23,304 bases of DNA from JBPCOB01 sp051000715 (lineage in GTDB: Bacteria > Actinomycetota > Actinomycetes > JALYNC01), in the NCBI GenBank assembly GCA_051000715.1, contig JBPCOB010000134.1:1-23304 (forward strand), written 5' to 3'. Of the stretch, positions 1 to 6,973 are shown one piece after another. The notes beneath the pieces were generated by a model, which ran no database searches, was not told the DNA's origin, and saw nothing but the letters and a program-made list of their open reading frames with translations. Within the stretch, counting starts at the first letter, position 1; each line of letters starts with the position of its first letter. The translations under genes and the position numbers were made by a program.

Positions 1-776
1 TCGACCTCGATCTGCTCCTTGCGCACCTCGCCGCTGACGGTCTCCTGGGTCGTGACCGCATCCTTGGCGACCCGGACCCGCTCGACCGGCACGGTCTCCT
101 TGGTCACGACCGGCCGCTCGGCCATCAGGGTGACCTCGTGCTCCTCCTCCGACAGCTCCTGGCCGGACATGGCCTTGTCGATGTTGGCCTCGGTGATCGG
201 CTCGCGCTCGATGCGCAGCTCCTCACGGCTGACCGGGACGGTCTGGGTGACGTTCTCGGTGGTGATGTACTTCCGCAGCCGGACCAGCTCCGAGGGGCGC
301 CGGACGACACCGACCTTGAGCCGCTCCTCGGACCGGGTCATGGCGTCGTCAGTGGTCGGGCCGCTGGTGTCCCGGCCCACGGTCGTGGTGCGCTCGGTCG
401 TGGTGCGCTCGGTCGCCGTACCGGTGGTCGGCAGCCCCGAGCCGGAGCGGGACTCGGAGTAGCCGAGGCCGTAGTGGCGGTAGAGGGAGGCCTCTTCCTC
501 CTGCGACAGCTCCCCGTCCGGCTCCGCGGCCGGGGCGTTAGAGATCTGGTCCTTCGTGTACGGGACGGTCAGGTCGTCCCCCGACATCGAGGCCTCGGCC
601 AGCGGCACGAAGTTCTGCCGGCTCCCGAACATGCCGGTGGAGACCAGCGCCCACTCCGGCTGCTGGGTGTCCTTGTCGATGTAGATGTCGGCGACCTTGC
701 CGACCTTGCTTCCACTCGTGTCCATCATGGTGCCGCCGCTCATCTCGCGGGCGTCGTCCAGGGACAACTGGTTCAT
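1..776 (-). CDS. PRC-barrel plus DUF2382 (YsnF-type) stress protein, 3' end outside window
   Basis: The visible 258 residues begin MNQLSLDDAREMSGG and contain a PRC-barrel domain (about residues 5-80, with the G-x-K-V-G-K-V-x-D-I core). A Thr/Arg-rich linker follows, then a charged DUF2382 (YsnF-like) domain from about residue 145 (EERLKVGVV, then repeated PVxRE/EREPI units). The frame is open to base 1, so the C-terminus is missing. The ATG at 776 has an AAGGAG ribosome site about 6 bases upstream and fits PRC starts. In actinobacteria this architecture is abundant and linked to general stress, but its biochemical role is not established. It lies 67 bases downstream of the MscS-type membrane gene on the same strand, so the two are probably co-transcribed. 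The family call is firm; the function is unknown. Confidence 0.9.
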   Translation of the reverse strand, partial: MNQLSLDDAREMSGGTMMDTSGSKVGKVADIYIDKDTQQPEWALVSTGMFGSRQNFVPLAEASMSGDDLTVPYTKDQISNAPAAEPDGELSQEEEASLYRHYGLGYSESRSGSGLPTTGTATERTTTERTTTVGRDTSGPTTDDAMTRSEERLKVGVVRRPSELVRLRKYITTENVTQTVPVSREELRIEREPITEANIDKAMSGQELSEEEHEVTLMAERPVVTKETVPVERVRVAKDAVTTQETVSGEVRKEQIEV

Positions 777-843
777 AACCACTCCTTCGAGTTCGACGGT
801 TGTTGGGCACGGTTGTACGTCGGAGCTGCCGTACGTCGGACCG

Positions 844-1623
844 TTACCGGCGGATCTCCGTGCTGCCGCCGGACTGGACCGGCGAGCCGACGGTGCTCGA
901 GGTGACCTGCTGAACGCGGGTGCCCGAAGCGGACGACACCTGCTGACGGATCTTGGGCTTCTCCTCGTCGTACTTGTCGAGGGTCTTCTCCCAGCGGGTC
1001 TGCATGGGCCGGATCCCACCGCCGCCGACGGCCACGACGATCACACCGACGATCGCTGCCAGGGCCGCGTAGAGCAGGCCGTTGACGACGCTCTGGGCGA
1101 TGTTGAGCTGGTTCAGCGCGGCGATCACGCCGAGGGCGATGATCAGGCCGGACACCAGGTTCGCGAGCATTCCGCCATAGGACATGCCGCCCAGGCTGCT
1201 CTCGATCAGATTCTTCACGGCGGCCGCGATGGCGGCGGCCACGATGATGATCAGGATGGCGATGAAGATCTTCGGCAGGTAAGCGATGATCGAGGTCAGG
1301 TAGCCGCTGATCGGGTTGGGACCGAAGACGCCGAAGGCGGTCGACAGCACGAACAGCATGAGCCCGTAGAACACGAGCTTGCCCAGGATGCCGGCGGCGT
1401 CGTACTGCGACCGGGCCAAGGCCTTCTTGATGCCGCCGCGCTCGACCAAATCGTCGAACCCGACCCGCTGCAGCACCTTTGCCAGGATCTTCGACAGGAC
1501 CTTCGCGATGATGTAACCGATGATCAGTATGAGGAGGAAGACGACGAGCTTGGGCACGAACGCGGCCACATTGGAGAACGCGTTGCTGATGCCCTGCTGG
1601 TAGTCCACGGCGAGGTTGTTCAT
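844..1623 (-). CDS. Small membrane protein with MscS-type conserved TM helices
   Basis: The 259-residue product has five hydrophobic segments: about 24-45, one around FYGLMLFVLSTAFGVFG, one around FIAILIIIVAAAIAAA, one around LVSGLIIALGVIAAL, and a last one ending VVAVGGGG. A hydrophilic, Ser/Thr-rich cytoplasmic tail follows. The pattern matches the 'conserved TM helix' proteins related to mechanosensitive channels (PF05552-like) that lack the MscS beta domain. Channel activity is therefore an inference only. I chose the ATG at 1623 (MNNLAVDYQQG) because AAGGAAGG lies just upstream; a further upstream start at 1680 has no such support. The PRC/DUF2382 gene follows on the same strand, suggesting a small envelope-stress operon. 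Confidence 0.82.
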   Translation of the reverse strand: MNNLAVDYQQGISNAFSNVAAFVPKLVVFLLILIIGYIIAKVLSKILAKVLQRVGFDDLVERGGIKKALARSQYDAAGILGKLVFYGLMLFVLSTAFGVFGPNPISGYLTSIIAYLPKIFIAILIIIVAAAIAAAVKNLIESSLGGMSYGGMLANLVSGLIIALGVIAALNQLNIAQSVVNGLLYAALAAIVGVIVVAVGGGGIRPMQTRWEKTLDKYDEEKPKIRQQVSSASGTRVQQVTSSTVGSPVQSGGSTEIRR

Positions 1624-1803
1624 GGCACCTTCCTTGGCTCGGCGGATGGGATGCGGGCCGGGAAGGCGTTCCGGCCGCACACCCTGTAGACGGCTTCAGG
1701 CCCGGCGCATGACGCAAGATGTTCAAGCCGACTGGGAGAGTGGGAGATACGCTGGCAGCCGGACCGCCTCCCGGGTCCCACGCCGAGCTTGCCCGGAGAC
1801 GTC

Positions 1804-3042
1804 ATGACCACTGCGACGCCGATCTCGGTGGAGCGCGACGCCGCGCTGGTGGCGCTCATGGAGCCGATTCGGCGGGTAGCCGCCGCCCGCGGTGCGGACT
1901 CCCACACGGTCGATGACGTCGTACAGGAGACCCTGGTCCGGCTGATGGCCCAGAGGGAACGGCTGGCCGACGACGCCCTGCTGCCTTACGCGTTGGTGAC
2001 CGCGCGCAACCTCGTGGCCACGGCTGGCCGGGACGTCGCTCGCGGCCGGCGGCACGCGCACCGCCTGGTCGACCTCCGTGAGCCGGACCGGCCGGAGGAC
2101 CTGGCCCTACGGCGGGAGGAGGAGCGGGCGCTGGCGACGGCGCTGGCCGGGTTGTCGCCGGACGAACGGGAGATCCTGCTCCGCCACGAGGTTGCCGGCG
2201 AGGACACCGCCTCGATCGCGGCCGAGAGCCGCAGCACGCCCGGTAGCGTGGCCGCCCGGCTGGCGCGGTCGCGGGCCAAGCTTCGGGTCGACTTCCTGCT
2301 GCAGCTGCGTGGGGTAGTGCTGCCGACCGCCCGCTGCCGACCGGTGCTGCTCGCTCTGGCCGCCGGCGACCAGCGACGGCAACACAGCCTGGGCGCCGGC
2401 CGGCACCTGCTGACCTGCACGGCCTGTACGGAGCTGAGCCAGCCACTGATCGAGCGCCGGCGGGCACTGGCCGGGTTGGTGCCCTGGCTCGGCCTGGGCG
2501 GTCTCGCCAACGCACTGCGTTACCTGGCCCACAGTCGCAAGGCACAGCTCACCACCGCCGCCGCCGCGGCCGGCACAGCCGCCGTCGTCGGCGTGGCGGT
2601 CGCGGCCACGCCAACGCACCACGCGCCGGCTCCCTCCCGAGGTAGCGCCAGCACCACACCGGTCGGAACCGCTGCCGCGGCCCGCCCGGCGCTCGCCGTC
2701 GACGGCAAGGCGCTGTTGCCGCTGCCGGCCGACCGACTAGCGCCGTACGCCGGTCAGACCGTGACGGCGACCGGCGTCCTGGTGCAGTCGGTCGCGGCCG
2801 ACGAAGGCTTCTGGGTCGGCCAGAACGCCACCGACCGCGTCTGGGTGCAGCTCCGCCTGAGCACCTCGGAGTCGCCCGAACAGGTTCGCGTCGGTGAGCG
2901 GGTGAGCTTCGTCGGCACCGTGGTGGCCAACCCGCCCGGGTTCGCGGAGAGGGTGGGGGTGAACGCCGCGGAGGGCGCTGCCCAGCTGACGCGGCAGGGA
3001 GCGCACATCAGCGCGAACGGCGACGTCATCCATCTCGGCTGA
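1804..3042 (+). CDS. ECF sigma factor fused to anti-sigma-like Zn motif, TM helix and outer domain
   Basis: The 412-residue protein opens with sigma region 2 (VDDVVQETLVRLM, residues about 40-55) and has region 4 (LSPDEREILLRHE...SVAARLARSRAKLR) at about 115-165. It continues for more than 240 residues beyond that. Residues H201, C205 and C208 form H-x3-C-x2-C, the zinc-binding signature of ZAS anti-sigma factors. An Ala-rich membrane helix follows at about 246-270, then a Pro/Ser/Thr linker. A C-terminal domain of about 100 residues (GQTVTATGVLVQS, DEGFWVG, VRVGERVSFVGTVV) resembles an OB-fold. A sigma factor and its own membrane sensor thus seem to be one chain; release by proteolysis or conformational change is inference. 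The ATG at 1804 was chosen because GGAG sits 5 bases upstream; a TTG at 1789 is less likely. No separate anti-sigma gene is adjacent. Confidence 0.85.
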   Translation: MTTATPISVERDAALVALMEPIRRVAAARGADSHTVDDVVQETLVRLMAQRERLADDALLPYALVTARNLVATAGRDVARGRRHAHRLVDLREPDRPEDLALRREEERALATALAGLSPDEREILLRHEVAGEDTASIAAESRSTPGSVAARLARSRAKLRVDFLLQLRGVVLPTARCRPVLLALAAGDQRRQHSLGAGRHLLTCTACTELSQPLIERRRALAGLVPWLGLGGLANALRYLAHSRKAQLTTAAAAAGTAAVVGVAVAATPTHHAPAPSRGSASTTPVGTAAAARPALAVDGKALLPLPADRLAPYAGQTVTATGVLVQSVAADEGFWVGQNATDRVWVQLRLSTSESPEQVRVGERVSFVGTVVANPPGFAERVGVNAAEGAAQLTRQGAHISANGDVIHLG

Positions 3043-3081
3043 CTTCGCCAACGGTCGAGCCGGGCCGGCGAGGCACGCTCC

Positions 3082-4479
3082 CTACTTGTAACGCACCCTC
3101 ACCCGGCCCTTCGCGGTGACGTAGGTGAGCCAGCCGTGCTGGAACTCGTTCTCGACGCCAACCGTGACTGCGTACCGGTCGGTGACCGGGTAACCCAGCC
3201 GGCCGACCGGGCCGCCTAGCTTCGCGTACTCGGCCAGGATCGGCCCCCGGACCCAGCGCGCACCGGTCGGTGCCGACCAGTAGACAGTGCCACCCTGAAA
3301 ACGGCTCAAGGCGCCGCCGTCCCCGACCGGGAGCTCGTCCGAGGTGGCGAAGCCGAGAAAGCTCGCCGTCCCCTGCATCGCCAAATACTTGGCCAGGATC
3401 GCGCCCCTGACGACGTGCGCGCCGGTGGGGTCGGACCAGACGATGATCCCGCCCTGGAAGTCGCTGAAGGCACCGCCGCCGGCAGCTGGCAGCTCGTCGG
3501 AGGTGGCGAAGCCGAGAAAGCTCGCCGTCCCCTGCATCGCCAGGTACTTGGCCAGGATCGCCCCCCTGACGACGTGCGCGCCGGTGGCGCCGGACCAGAC
3601 GATGATCCCGCCTTGGAAGTAGCCGAAGGCACCGCCGCCGGCAGCGGGCAGCTCGTCCGAGGTGGGGAAGCCGAGAAGGCCGCTGGACCCGTTCAGAGCC
3701 CCGTACCGCGACAGGATCGCGCCGCGCACGTAGTGAGCCCCGGTGGCTCCGGACCAGTACATCTTCCCGCTCGTGAAGCTAGCGCCGGCACCCCCCGGCA
3801 GGGCGTACTCGTCACTCGTCGTGGCGCCGAGCGGCGACCTCGCGCCGCCCAACGCGTAGTAGTGCGCGGCGATGGCGCCCCAGACGTTGAGGTTGCACGG
3901 CGCGCTGTGGGCGGCGGTGAGGTCGTCGGTGGCGCTCGCCGTACTGCACGAGGGATCCAGCTGGTACGGCGGAACGCAGCTCACGACCCGGCACGCCACC
4001 GGACCGACGCAGGCCACCTCCTGGTGGCACTGGCCGTACCGGAAGACGTTGCAGCACACCCGGCGCTGGTCGCAGCTCGAGGTCGGGCCGCAGTGACACG
4101 AGCAACTCCAGCACGCGGTGTCGCAGAAATGGCCGCAGCCAGAGGAGCACCGCGAGCACTCCGCGTTGCAGTCGATGTAGTAGCGCGCCTGCCCGCCGCA
4201 GATCGAAGTTCTGTCGGCCTTCCACCAGCCACCCGCGATGGTGCCCGGCGGGCATGCGTTGACGCCGTTGTTCACCGTGCAGCAGAAAACCGAGAACCCG
4301 TCGCTGCACCCCGCCGCCGGCCCACAGATCGAGGAGTACGCCGCGACGGGGCGCAGCAGGTAGTTCACCGGGTTCGTCACCAGGGCCGAGCCGACGATGG
4401 CGCTACGGGCGAGAAACCCGCGCCGGGAGAAGCGCGCAGCGAGTACCGAGGACGCGGCGTCGGTCAGCCGCCCGCTCAT
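3082..4479 (-). CDS. Tat-exported, Cys-rich methylamine dehydrogenase light-chain-like protein with five LGFP repeats
   Basis: The 465-residue product starts with a twin-arginine signal (SRRGFLARS, residues 18-26, then a hydrophobic stretch). It has a domain with 24 cysteines between residues 52 and 195, followed by five LGFP repeats of about 53 residues (199-465). The segment NACPPGTIAGGWW (74-86) matches the CPPGT...W region around the first TTQ tryptophan of methylamine dehydrogenase light chains (MauA). The second TTQ tryptophan has no obvious partner: the matching C-terminal part reads VACRVVSC, and the only other candidate is W124 in CWSC. LGFP repeats occur in actinobacterial cell-wall proteins and probably tether it to the wall. 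It is last in an operon with MauD-like and MauE-like genes, which in known systems support light-chain disulfide formation. No heavy chain or MauG is nearby. AGAGG/AGGA precedes the ATG. Domain calls are good; enzymatic activity is unproven. Confidence 0.8.
   Translation of the reverse strand: MSGRLTDAASSVLAARFSRRGFLARSAIVGSALVTNPVNYLLRPVAAYSSICGPAAGCSDGFSVFCCTVNNGVNACPPGTIAGGWWKADRTSICGGQARYYIDCNAECSRCSSGCGHFCDTACWSCSCHCGPTSSCDQRRVCCNVFRYGQCHQEVACVGPVACRVVSCVPPYQLDPSCSTASATDDLTAAHSAPCNLNVWGAIAAHYYALGGARSPLGATTSDEYALPGGAGASFTSGKMYWSGATGAHYVRGAILSRYGALNGSSGLLGFPTSDELPAAGGGAFGYFQGGIIVWSGATGAHVVRGAILAKYLAMQGTASFLGFATSDELPAAGGGAFSDFQGGIIVWSDPTGAHVVRGAILAKYLAMQGTASFLGFATSDELPVGDGGALSRFQGGTVYWSAPTGARWVRGPILAEYAKLGGPVGRLGYPVTDRYAVTVGVENEFQHGWLTYVTAKGRVRVRYK
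3341..3658 (-). repeat. Two near-identical 159-bp tandem units encoding LGFP repeats
   Basis: The string gaggtggcgaagccgagaaa occurs at 3341 and again at 3500, and a diverged copy (gaggtggggaagccgag) begins at 3659, giving a period of exactly 159 bases (53 codons). The first two units are almost identical at DNA level, whereas the flanking LGFP units encode recognisably related but diverged sequence. This suggests a recent duplication or gene-conversion event inside the gene. Confidence 0.85.
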
Positions 4480-4507
4480 CCGGATCCTCTCTCCGCGCGC
4501 GGCCGGC

Positions 4508-4966
4508 TCATGTCCCGGCCCGTGCGACTACGGTCAGCCGCTCCAGCAGCGCCGCCACCGCGGGCACCAGTGCGGCGCGGCGGGCGTGGCTGCCGAGGAC
4601 GACGTACAGGCAGAACGCCCGACCCGCCTCGGAGTAGAAGTACTGCACCCCGCTCTGGCCGGGCAACGTGCGCTGCAGCTGCCGCTGGCTGAAGTCCGCC
4701 GGGCTCGGCCGTGGACGCCCGCGCCGGGCGAACAACGGCGTAGCGGTCGCTTCCGCGTCGTACTCGAAGAGCACCACGAGGACGTCCTCCGGCCGCATCC
4801 GCTCGACCACGCCGCTACCGAAGTCGCCACGGTCGTCGGGCAGCGGGAAGTTCGCCGCGTGCACAACCGGGTTGACCGTGCCGCCGGCCACCGCCGGCCT
4901 TCGGAAGACGCGGAGGTCCCAGCCGGCCGGTACGTCGACCGTGAGGCCCAGCCGCTCCACCTTCAT
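4508..4966 (-). CDS. Conserved-looking 152-residue protein of unknown function in the Mau-like operon
   Basis: I do not recognise a named family. The product begins MKVERLGLTVDVPAGWDLRV and has no signal peptide or membrane helix. It alternates hydrophobic and charged residues as a beta-rich soluble domain would, with motifs NPVVHAANFPLP and RPEDVLVVLFEYD, and has a single cysteine near the C-terminus. Its ATG at 4966 overlaps the TGA of the upstream membrane-protein gene as ATGA, which implies translational coupling; an ATG three codons earlier (4975) is an alternative. It ends 28 bases before the Cys-rich LGFP gene. Position suggests a cytoplasmic partner, for example in handling the precursor or membrane complex, but that is inference from context only. 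Confidence 0.7.
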   Translation of the reverse strand: MKVERLGLTVDVPAGWDLRVFRRPAVAGGTVNPVVHAANFPLPDDRGDFGSGVVERMRPEDVLVVLFEYDAEATATPLFARRGRPRPSPADFSQRQLQRTLPGQSGVQYFYSEAGRAFCLYVVLGSHARRAALVPAVAALLERLTVVARAGT

Positions 4967-5556
4967 GTCGGCCATCCGGCCACGGTCGCCGCGACGGCGC
5001 AGGCCGCGACGGCTCCGGTCGTACCGTGGGCCGCCCACGGCTCCCAGCTCCGCAGGCGGCGGTGCACCGCGCGCAGCTGCGCCGGCCCGGCGACCGCCCG
5101 CATGGCGACGAGCGGCAGCGACCGGACCCCGCCGAACACCGCGCCAAGCAGGCCACCGATCACTGCAGAGCCGCCGAGCAGCGCGAGCATGAACGTCAGA
5201 TAGACGCTCGAGGTGGTGACGATGGTGACGACGCCGAGGCCGAGCTGGAAGCCGAACCCCAGGCCGTACACCCAGCCGCGGTAACGGCCGAGCCAGCTCT
5301 CGTCCACCTGGCGGGACACCGAGGGCAGCGCCAGCCCGCCCACGCGTGCATCCAGCACCAGCCCGAGCACGCAGGCGACCGCGAAGGCGGCGAGTAGCGG
5401 CAACGGATGGCGGTGCGGAAGGAGTTGCCCGATGGCGCCGAGCAGCGTGCCGAGCAGCGCGCCGCCGACGAGTGAGCCGACCACGTACGCCGCGACCGTC
5501 GGCCCCCATCGGCGATGTCGTCCCCGCTCCCCGAGCGGGGTGATGCTCGCAAGCAT
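4963..5556 (-). CDS. Polytopic membrane protein of unknown function in the Mau-like operon
   Basis: The 197-residue product has about four to five hydrophobic segments. These include AAYVVGSLVGGALLGTLLGAIG, LLAAFAVACVLGLVL, the glycine-rich stretch around GWVYGLGFGFQLGLGVVTIV, FMLALLGGSAVIGGLLGAVFGG, and a final helix near the C-terminus. Between helices 2 and 3 lies a basic/aromatic loop (ESWLGRYRGWVYG). It lacks the paired cysteines of CcdA/DsbD transporters, so it is probably not a thiol-electron carrier. The ATG at 5556 has GAGG about 8 bases upstream. The start codon itself lies in a predicted mRNA hairpin (see the entry at 5522-5557). The gene overlaps the next by ATGA. No family name is claimed. 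Confidence 0.72.
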   Translation of the reverse strand: MLASITPLGERGRHRRWGPTVAAYVVGSLVGGALLGTLLGAIGQLLPHRHPLPLLAAFAVACVLGLVLDARVGGLALPSVSRQVDESWLGRYRGWVYGLGFGFQLGLGVVTIVTTSSVYLTFMLALLGGSAVIGGLLGAVFGGVRSLPLVAMRAVAGPAQLRAVHRRLRSWEPWAAHGTTGAVAACAVAATVAGWPT

Positions 5557-5557
5557 C
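5522..5557 (-). promoter_or_regulatory. Tandem perfect hairpins over a start codon
   Basis: On the minus-strand mRNA, GAUGCU-UGCG-AGCAUC (5557-5542) forms a perfect 6-bp stem with a 4-base loop, and the AUG of the membrane-protein gene lies in its 5' arm. Immediately downstream, CCCCGCUC-GGG-GAGCGGGG (5540-5522 region, arms 5533-5540 and 5522-5529) forms a perfect 8-bp GC stem with a 3-base loop. The structures could limit initiation unless opened by translation of the upstream microprotein, whose stop is only 9 bases before the AUG. They could also act as a stability or attenuation element. The pairing is visible; the role is inference. Confidence 0.5.
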
Positions 5558-5565
5558 GACTCGCC

Positions 5566-5646
5566 TCAAGGCGACCAGGTCGAGCGGATCGCGGCCACCG
5601 TGGCGAGCGGCAGTCCAACCAGCACGACGACGGTCGGAACCGTCAT
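5566..5646 (-). CDS. 26-residue single-helix membrane microprotein
   Basis: An ATG at 5646 begins one base after the TGA of the MauD-like gene (TGA-C-ATG). It reads MTVPTVVVLVGLPLATVAAI plus six more residues (RSTWSP) to a TGA at 5566-5568. The peptide is almost entirely one hydrophobic helix with a short basic tail. The spacing to both neighbours is that of a translationally coupled operon member, and its stop lies just before the ribosome site of the next gene. It may be a small subunit of the membrane complex formed by its neighbours, or a leader peptide whose translation controls the hairpins at 5522-5557. No family is recognised. Its size makes a chance ORF possible. Confidence 0.5.
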   Translation of the reverse strand: MTVPTVVVLVGLPLATVAAIRSTWSP

Positions 5647-5647
5647 G

Positions 5648-6403
5648 TCAATCGTCCCGGCCAGCGCCGTCAGGAGCGGCGTGCAGGCTCGGGTGACCCG
5701 GGGTGATGCCGGCCGCGAGCAACTCGCGCTCGGCGCGGGCCTCCCGGTCCGCGTCACCCACGACCGGCCGCCCGGACCGACGGTCGACCCGCGCGCTGGG
5801 CAGCCCGGCGTCGTCGATCGCCTGCTGCATGAGCGCGGCCACCTGTGGCCAGGTGCCGGCCGAACCTTCGCCGACCACCCGGCCGGCGGTCCCATCGACG
5901 TACACGAAGTACGGCGCGGCGGGCACCCGGTAGTCCTGCCAAGCGGCGCTCGAGAGCACGAGCGTCTCATCAGCTGGCGACAGCTCGCGTAGCCGCGCCT
6001 CGCTCTCCTCGGTCGCGTCCTTGGTCACGATGACCAGCCGGGCGCCGCCCGGGACCGTGAGCCCCGGATCCCCAAAGGCCTCCCAGAACCGCGCACAGGT
6101 TGCGCAACCGGAGGAGAGGAACGCGAGCAAGGTGCGCTGCGGCGATCCTGCGATCGCCAGGGCGGCGACGTCGTCGGCGAGGGTGGTGCCGGCCAGGTCG
6201 AATACCGCCGCGTCCGCTGGGCGGTGAGCGCCGATTCGGACCGGGGTCGGCGCGCCCCTCCGGCCGGTGTCGGCGTCCGGGTAGACCCCGGCGCCCAGCT
6301 CGTGCAGCGACTGCAGGATCTCCGCGTGGCTACGAAGCAGCCCGGCTACGAGCAGCCCGAGCAGGACGATTGCGACACCCTCCACCACCACCAGCGCGAG
6401 CAC
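5648..6403 (-). CDS. MauD-like membrane-anchored thioredoxin-fold protein
   Basis: The 251-residue product begins with a membrane helix (residues 3-23, VVVEGVAIVLLGLLVAGLL). A thioredoxin-like domain follows, with the redox motif C100-A-T-C103 in FLSSGCATCARFW, and a cis-Pro-type region APYFVYVDG further on. This is the layout of MauD, which with MauE is needed for stability and disulfide formation of the methylamine dehydrogenase light chain. The natural substrate here is probably the Cys-rich protein encoded four genes downstream, which has 24 cysteines. The GTG at 6403 was chosen because a strong GAGGAGG lies 5 bases upstream and the helix follows at once. The gap to the MauE-like gene is 19 bases. 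The fold is certain; the MauD-type role is a good inference from the neighbours. Confidence 0.83.
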   Translation of the reverse strand: MLALVVVEGVAIVLLGLLVAGLLRSHAEILQSLHELGAGVYPDADTGRRGAPTPVRIGAHRPADAAVFDLAGTTLADDVAALAIAGSPQRTLLAFLSSGCATCARFWEAFGDPGLTVPGGARLVIVTKDATEESEARLRELSPADETLVLSSAAWQDYRVPAAPYFVYVDGTAGRVVGEGSAGTWPQVAALMQQAIDDAGLPSARVDRRSGRPVVGDADREARAERELLAAGITPGHPSLHAAPDGAGRDD

Positions 6404-6422
6404 CGTGCCTCCTCGACGTGGG

Positions 6423-6965
6423 TCAGGTCCACCGGCCGCTGGCGGCGAGGGACGCCGCCCGAGCGCCGGAACGGGGCAGGACGGCCAGCGCAAGGTAGGC
6501 GAACCAGACGCAGACCGAGGTCAGGGCCAGAAACGGCAGTCCCGCCATCGGGGCACCGGCGAGGATTTCGGGCAGCCGGCCTACCGGTCGGACGGCGACC
6601 GCCACGGCGGTGGCGGCGAAGCCGAGCGTGACGGCCAGGTGCGTGCGGGTGGGAGGTGTGTCCGGCCGGCCGAAGCAGCCGCAGGACGAGAGCACGCCGC
6701 CGCGAACGAGCGCCAGAGCGACTACGCCGCTGAAGACGGCGTAGCTCGCGGCCACCAGCCCCGGAGCAAGCGGCCCCCTGGTTGCCAGAGCGGCACCGGC
6801 GATGGCGAGCTCCGCCGCGCCGAGCCCGCGCACCAGCGCCGTCGAGGACGGCAGGCGCAAGGAGGCCAGCGCACGCGTTGCCGACTCCGGGCGGAGGACC
6901 TTCGGCGCACCGGCCACAGCAAGCAGCAGCGCAGCCGCGAGATATGGACCGGCGAGCCACCGCAT
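6423..6965 (-). CDS. MauE/DoxX-like redox membrane protein
   Basis: The 180-residue protein has four main hydrophobic segments: about 6-20, 46-62, 70-90 and 108-126, with a further one near 140-163. The motif S-C95-G-C97-F-G follows the third. A CxCFG motif at a membrane boundary and an N-terminal AGAPKVLRPE-type segment are typical of MauE family proteins. The two cysteines could relay electrons to or from the MauD-like partner encoded 19 bases downstream, so that the pair oxidises thiols of an exported protein. It is the first gene of the six-gene operon. The ATG at 6965 gives the family's usual N-terminus. No Shine-Dalgarno sequence is evident, and a possible -10 lies close enough for a leaderless transcript. 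Confidence 0.83.
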   Translation of the reverse strand: MRWLAGPYLAAALLLAVAGAPKVLRPESATRALASLRLPSSTALVRGLGAAELAIAGAALATRGPLAPGLVAASYAVFSGVVALALVRGGVLSSCGCFGRPDTPPTRTHLAVTLGFAATAVAVAVRPVGRLPEILAGAPMAGLPFLALTSVCVWFAYLALAVLPRSGARAASLAASGRWT

Positions 6966-6973
6966 GGGTCGAC

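Noticed and set aside
138..1689. Long plus-strand frames opposite the PRC and MscS-type genes
   Set aside because: They are antisense frames made possible by high GC. The minus strand has ribosome sites, recognisable domains and membrane-helix patterns.
3043..3081. Terminator between the converging sigma and LGFP genes
   Set aside because: Only a GCCGGGCCGGC palindrome with a 1-base centre is present, too short to form a terminator hairpin.
3415..4692. 425-codon plus-strand frame
   Set aside because: Antisense to the Cys-rich LGFP gene; its composition is dominated by Arg, Ala, Gly and Pro with no domain, while the minus strand shows a Tat signal, CPPGT and LGFP repeats.
4963..5556. CcdA/DsbD-like thiol transporter
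   Set aside because: The membrane protein lacks the paired intramembrane cysteines that this activity requires.
3082..6965. Complete methylamine dehydrogenase system
   Set aside because: No heavy chain, MauG, amicyanin or MauF gene is present, and the second TTQ tryptophan is not evident, so methylamine oxidation is not claimed.
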